The notes below the pieces were generated by a model that had not been told where the DNA came from, searched no databases, and saw only the letters and a program-made list of their open reading frames with translations. Made by a program: the position numbers and the translations under genes. 6,925 nucleotides of DNA from Pseudomonas sp. UBA5782 (GTDB lineage Bacteria; Pseudomonadota; Gammaproteobacteria; Pseudomonadales; Pseudomonadaceae): NCBI GenBank assembly GCA_002418465.1, contig DIEE01000266.1, positions 213 through 7,137 on the forward strand. Direction: 5' to 3'. Below, piece after piece: positions 4,219 through 6,925 of the stretch. The first letter of the stretch is position 1; each line of letters opens with the position of its first letter.

Positions 4219-5997
4219 ATGGCTGACTACAAAGCGCCCCTGCGCGACATGCGTTTCGTCCTCAACGAAGTCTTCGACGTGGCCAGCCTCTGGGCCGAAA
4301 TGCCGGCGCTGGCCGAGGTCGTCGATGCCGATACCGCCGAAGCCATCCTTGAGGAAGCCGGCAAGGTCAACGCCCGCAGCATCGCCCCGCTGAACCGCAG
4401 CGGCGACGAGGAAGGCTGCCAGTGGCAGGACGGCGCGGTCAGCACCCCGGCCGGGTTCATCGAGGCCTACCGCACCTATGCCGAGGGCGGCTGGGTCGGC
4501 GTCGGCGGCAACCCGGCCTACGGCGGCATGGGCATGCCCAAGGTGATCGGCGCGCAGGTCGAGGAGATGGTCAACTCGGCCAACCTGTCGTTCGGCCTCT
4601 ATCCGATGCTTACCGCCGGCGCCTGCCTGGCGATCAACGCCCACGCCAGCGACGAACTCAAGGACACCTACCTGCCGAACATGTATGCCGGCGTCTGGGC
4701 CGGCTCCATGTGCCTGACCGAGCCGCATGCCGGCACCGACCTGGGCATCATCCGCACCAAGGCCGAACCGCAGGCCGACGGCAGCTACAAGGTCAGCGGC
4801 ACGAAGATCTTCATCACCGGCGGCGAGCACGACCTCACCGAGAACATCATCCACCTGGTGCTGGCCAAGCTGCCGGACGCGCCGGCCGGGCCGAAAGGCA
4901 TCTCGCTGTTCCTGGTGCCGAAGTTCATGGTCGGCGCCGACGGTTCGCTTGGCGAGCGCAACGCGGTGAGCTGCGGCTCGATCGAGCACAAGATGGGCAT
5001 CAAGGCCTCGGCCACCTGCGTGATGAACTTCGACGGCGCCACCGGCTGGCTGGTCGGCGACGTCAACAAGGGCCTCGCGGCGATGTTCACCATGATGAAC
5101 TACGAGCGCCTGGGCGTCGGCATCCAGGGCCTGGCGTCCGGCGAGCGCTCCTACCAGAGCGCCGTGGAATATGCCCGCGAGCGCATCCAGAGCCGCGCGC
5201 CGACCGGCCCGCAGGACAAGGCCAAGGCCGCCGACCCGATCATCGTGCACCCCGACGTGCGGCGCATGCTGCTCACCATGAAGGCCAGCAACGAAGGCGG
5301 CCGCGCCTTCTCCACCTACGTCGCCATGCAGCTGGATACCGCCAAGTTCAGCGAAGACCCGACCCAGCGCAAACGTGCCGAGGACCTGGTCGCGCTGCTT
5401 ACCCCGGTGGCCAAGGCGTTCCTCACCGACCTCGGCCTGGAAGCCACCGTGCACGGCCAGCAGGTGTTCGGCGGCCACGGCTTCATCCGCGAATGGGGCC
5501 AGGAGCAGCTGGTGCGCGACGTGCGCATCACGCAGATCTACGAAGGCACCAACGGCATCCAGGCGCTGGACCTGGTCGGGCGCAAGATCGTCGGCAGCGG
5601 CGGCGCCTTCTACAAGCACTTCTCCGACGAGATCAAGGCATTCACCGCATCCGCCGGCAGCGAACTCGCCGAGTTCAGCGCGCCGCTGGACGCGGCGGTG
5701 AAGAACCTCGACGAACTCAGCGCCTGGCTGCTCGACCGCGCGCAGAGCAACCCCAACGAGATCGGCGCCGCCTCGGTGGAATACCTGCACGTGTTCGGCT
5801 ACACCGCCTATGCCTACATGTGGGCACTGATGGCGCGCGCCGCACAGGGCAAGGAAGCCGAGGACCCTTTCTACGCCAGCAAGCTGGGCACCGCGCGTTT
5901 CTACTTCGCCCGCCTGCTGCCGCGCATCCACTCGCTGACAGCGTCGGTGAAGGCCGGCAGCGAGTCGCTTTACCTGCTGGACGCCGCGCAGTTCTGA
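4219..5997 (+). CDS. FadE-type long acyl-CoA dehydrogenase, paralog 2 (592 aa)
   Basis: This is a paralog of the 824-2629 enzyme, with the same predicted reaction (acyl-CoA to trans-2-enoyl-CoA with FAD, then ETF) and the same domain order. ADYKAPLRDMRFV starts the protein. CLTEPHAGTD is at 165-174, QVFGGHGF begins at 415, and YEGT carries the probable catalytic Glu442. The helical C-terminal extension covers about 470-590. Long blocks are identical to paralog 1, for example PIIVHPDVRRMLLTMKA. The two diverge most in the N-terminal helices (about 15-60), around 470-510, and at the C-terminus, where this one ends LLDAAQF. Those are places where chain-length or partner choice could differ. GAGG (4207-4210) lies 8 bases before the ATG. 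The gap of 134 bases after the cyclase has no strong terminator, so partial co-transcription is possible. A strong terminator follows. In P. aeruginosa two such enzymes (PA0506, PA0508) were reported to differ in chain length, but I cannot assign which this is. Confidence 0.97.
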   Translation: MADYKAPLRDMRFVLNEVFDVASLWAEMPALAEVVDADTAEAILEEAGKVNARSIAPLNRSGDEEGCQWQDGAVSTPAGFIEAYRTYAEGGWVGVGGNPAYGGMGMPKVIGAQVEEMVNSANLSFGLYPMLTAGACLAINAHASDELKDTYLPNMYAGVWAGSMCLTEPHAGTDLGIIRTKAEPQADGSYKVSGTKIFITGGEHDLTENIIHLVLAKLPDAPAGPKGISLFLVPKFMVGADGSLGERNAVSCGSIEHKMGIKASATCVMNFDGATGWLVGDVNKGLAAMFTMMNYERLGVGIQGLASGERSYQSAVEYARERIQSRAPTGPQDKAKAADPIIVHPDVRRMLLTMKASNEGGRAFSTYVAMQLDTAKFSEDPTQRKRAEDLVALLTPVAKAFLTDLGLEATVHGQQVFGGHGFIREWGQEQLVRDVRITQIYEGTNGIQALDLVGRKIVGSGGAFYKHFSDEIKAFTASAGSELAEFSAPLDAAVKNLDELSAWLLDRAQSNPNEIGAASVEYLHVFGYTAYAYMWALMARAAQGKEAEDPFYASKLGTARFYFARLLPRIHSLTASVKAGSESLYLLDAAQF

Positions 5998-6017
5998 TCG
6001 GCAGCCACGCAACCGAG

Positions 6018-6042
6018 AGCCCCGCACCCGCGGGGCTTTTTT
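6018..6042 (+). terminator. Intrinsic terminator after dehydrogenase 2
   Basis: AGCCCCGC (6018-6025) and GCGGGGCT (6030-6037) form a perfect 8-bp stem with the loop ACCC, followed by six T (6037-6042). It begins 20 bases after the stop codon. It is a textbook rho-independent terminator for the dehydrogenase transcript. Confidence 0.95.
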
Positions 6043-6070
6043 CTGCACCTTCGCGGCAAAAATCCATACT

Positions 6071-6109
6071 GGCGATTCGCCCGCCATGTAAGCCACGGCT
6101 TACATGGCG
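6071..6109. repeat. Two abutting palindromes, including a 13-bp perfect inverted repeat
   Basis: CGCCATGTAAGCC (6082-6094) and GGCTTACATGGCG (6097-6109) are exact reverse complements separated only by AC. Directly before it is GGCGATTCGCC (6071-6081), with 5-bp arms around one T. No T-run follows, so terminator function is unlikely. The near absence of a spacer and the 28-bp length suit a dimeric regulator site or a cruciform. It lies between two terminators, upstream of the possible small transcript at 6110-6276. I do not recognise the motif as a known operator. Confidence 0.8.
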
Positions 6110-6276
6110 TGATGGCTTTCAGCCTCTACCAAGCCCACCGATGCCTGCGTATTCTCCTGCCCATGGACGTCGCGCAGGAAGCGCCCAGGTCGAACACGGA
6201 TACGTCGGAACCGCCACGGATTGGCGGCTGATCAAGGAAGTCGAAATCCATCAACCCCGCCTCGGCGGGGTTTTTT
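6110..6276 (+). ncRNA. Candidate small RNA or micro-transcript ending at an orphan terminator
   Basis: A strong terminator (6253-6276) stands 211 bases after the previous one (6018-6042), with no conventional gene between them, so a short transcript probably ends here. The stretch can form several small stems: GGCT/AGCC (6114-6124), CCTGCG/CGCAGG (6144-6149 with 6173-6178) and CCGCC/GGCGG (6211-6215 with 6223-6227). It also holds a 39-codon reading frame (6112-6231). No clear promoter is seen; CATACT (6065-6070) is only a weak -10 candidate. The alternative is that the terminator is a second safeguard for the dehydrogenase transcript. Confidence 0.3.
6253..6276 (+). terminator. Second strong intrinsic terminator with no obvious gene before it
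   Basis: AACCCCGC (6253-6260) and GCGGGGTT (6265-6272) form a perfect 8-bp stem with the loop CTCG, followed by six T (6271-6276). Its CCCCGC/GCGGGG core is shared with the terminator at 6018-6042. It also insulates the transporter gene that follows. Confidence 0.93.
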
Positions 6277-6370
6277 ATTGCCGCGGAAAAAGCGCGAAAC
6301 GTCGAAAATCGGATTGCCAGCCGCCGCGCAGATGGCAACACTTCGCGACCCACTCCCGCGGAATCCAGCC

Positions 6371-6925
6371 ATGCGCGCCGCCGATTACCTTCGCCTGCTC
6401 GGCCTCGCCGCCATCTGGGGCGCCAGCTTCCTCTTCGTCCGCCTGCTGGTGCCGCAGATCGGCACCCTCCCGACCGCCTTCGGCCGGGTATTCCTGGCCT
6501 GCCTGGGACTCGCGGTGATCGTGCTGGCGCTGCGCATCAAATGGGACTTCCGCGGCCTGCTCGGCCGCGTGCTGCTGCTCGGGGTGATCAGCGCCGGGAT
6601 TCCCTTCGCGATGTATGCGGTCGCCGCGCAGCACTTGCCGGCCGGCTACCTGGCGATCTTCAACGCCACCACACCGCTGATGGGCGTGCTGATCGGCACG
6701 CTGTTCTTCGGCGAGGCGCTGACCGCGAGCAAGGGCGCCGGCGTGCTGCTCGGCCTGGCCGGCGTCGCCGTGCTCAGCCGCACCGGCCCGGTGGCGTTCG
6801 ACGTCAACCTCGCCTGGGGCGCGGCGGCCTGCCTGGTGGCGACGACCTGCTACGGGCTCTCCGGCTTTCTCACGCGTCTCTGGGTCACCCAGCGCGGCGG
6901 GCTGGACAGCCGCCTGCTGGCCTTC
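6371..6925 (+). CDS. EamA/DMT-family transporter, N-terminal part (partial)
   Basis: The first 185 codons of an inner-membrane drug/metabolite transporter of the EamA (RhaT/YdcZ-like) group run off the window's end; full members have about 290-300 residues and ten spans in two repeats. Visible spans are roughly 7-27, 33-53, 64-84, 92-113, 121-137 and 148-168. Family hallmarks are AAIWGASFLFVR near the start and the stretch from LPAGYLAIFNATTPL (89-103) to FFGEALT (112-118), which closes the first repeat; the second repeat begins near 149. The substrate cannot be named; relatives export amino acids or other small metabolites. ATG 6371 was chosen because MRAADYLRLLGLAAIWGASF is a typical family start and CGGAA (6359-6363) lies 7 bases upstream. 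An in-frame ATG at 6332 would add 13 residues but has no ribosome binding site. Terminators upstream imply its own promoter, but I see no convincing one in 6277-6370. Confidence 0.93.
   Translation, partial: MRAADYLRLLGLAAIWGASFLFVRLLVPQIGTLPTAFGRVFLACLGLAVIVLALRIKWDFRGLLGRVLLLGVISAGIPFAMYAVAAQHLPAGYLAIFNATTPLMGVLIGTLFFGEALTASKGAGVLLGLAGVAVLSRTGPVAFDVNLAWGAAACLVATTCYGLSGFLTRLWVTQRGGLDSRLLAF

Noticed and set aside
4159..6096. 645-codon open frame on the minus strand
   Set aside because: It lies opposite the second dehydrogenase, its translation is low-complexity H/G/A/V-rich with no family features, and such mirror frames are normal in GC-rich genes.
6332..6370. Upstream ATG start (6332) for the transporter
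   Set aside because: It has no Shine-Dalgarno sequence, and the 13 added residues are proline- and charge-rich, unlike the usual short N-terminus of EamA proteins.
4422..6518. 698-codon open frame on the plus strand
   Set aside because: It is the shifted frame of the second dehydrogenase and runs through two strong terminators into the transporter; its product is R/G/H-rich and matches no fold I know.

Overview
The window looks like a chromosomal stretch from a GC-rich gammaproteobacterium, most probably a Pseudomonas. Codon third positions are strongly G/C. The order of the genes (the end of bioD, a small hypothetical gene, then long FadE-type acyl-CoA dehydrogenases) matches, from memory, the bioBFHCD-to-fadE neighbourhood of P. 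aeruginosa (PA0504-PA0508) and P. putida (about PP_0366-PP_0370). In P. putida a GGDEF gene also sits between the two dehydrogenases. The species cannot be fixed from the sequence alone. There is no sign of mobile elements, tRNA or rRNA genes, or CRISPR.

Layout, all genes on the + strand: 1-127 is the 3' end of bioD. 220-486 is an 88-codon gene whose product looks like the two terminal (D0) segments of a flagellar rod/hook protein joined directly. 487-823 is a regulatory region with a good sigma70-type promoter, a perfect PsrA-type operator over the predicted start site, and a structured leader. 824-2629 is the first long acyl-CoA dehydrogenase (601 aa), closed by a strong terminator. 2789-4084 is a membrane-bound GGDEF diguanylate cyclase with an intact active site but no RxxD inhibitory site. 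4219-5997 is the second, paralogous acyl-CoA dehydrogenase (592 aa), also closed by a strong terminator. 5998-6370 is a gene-poor gap with a 13-bp perfect inverted repeat and a second strong terminator that has no obvious gene in front of it. 6371-6925 is the start of an EamA/DMT-family transporter that runs off the window.

How the parts may work together: the two dehydrogenases carry out the first, FAD-dependent step of acyl-CoA beta-oxidation and pass electrons to ETF. The PsrA-type operator suggests that the first one is induced by long-chain fatty acids; no such box is visible before the second, so the paralogs may be regulated differently. A c-di-GMP-producing enzyme between them, with a flagellar-type mini-protein upstream, raises the possibility of a link between fatty acid use and the motile-to-sessile switch. 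That link is inferred from gene order only. The least explained parts are the mini rod-like protein, the orphan terminator with a possible small RNA or peptide before it (6110-6276), and the palindrome at 6082-6109.
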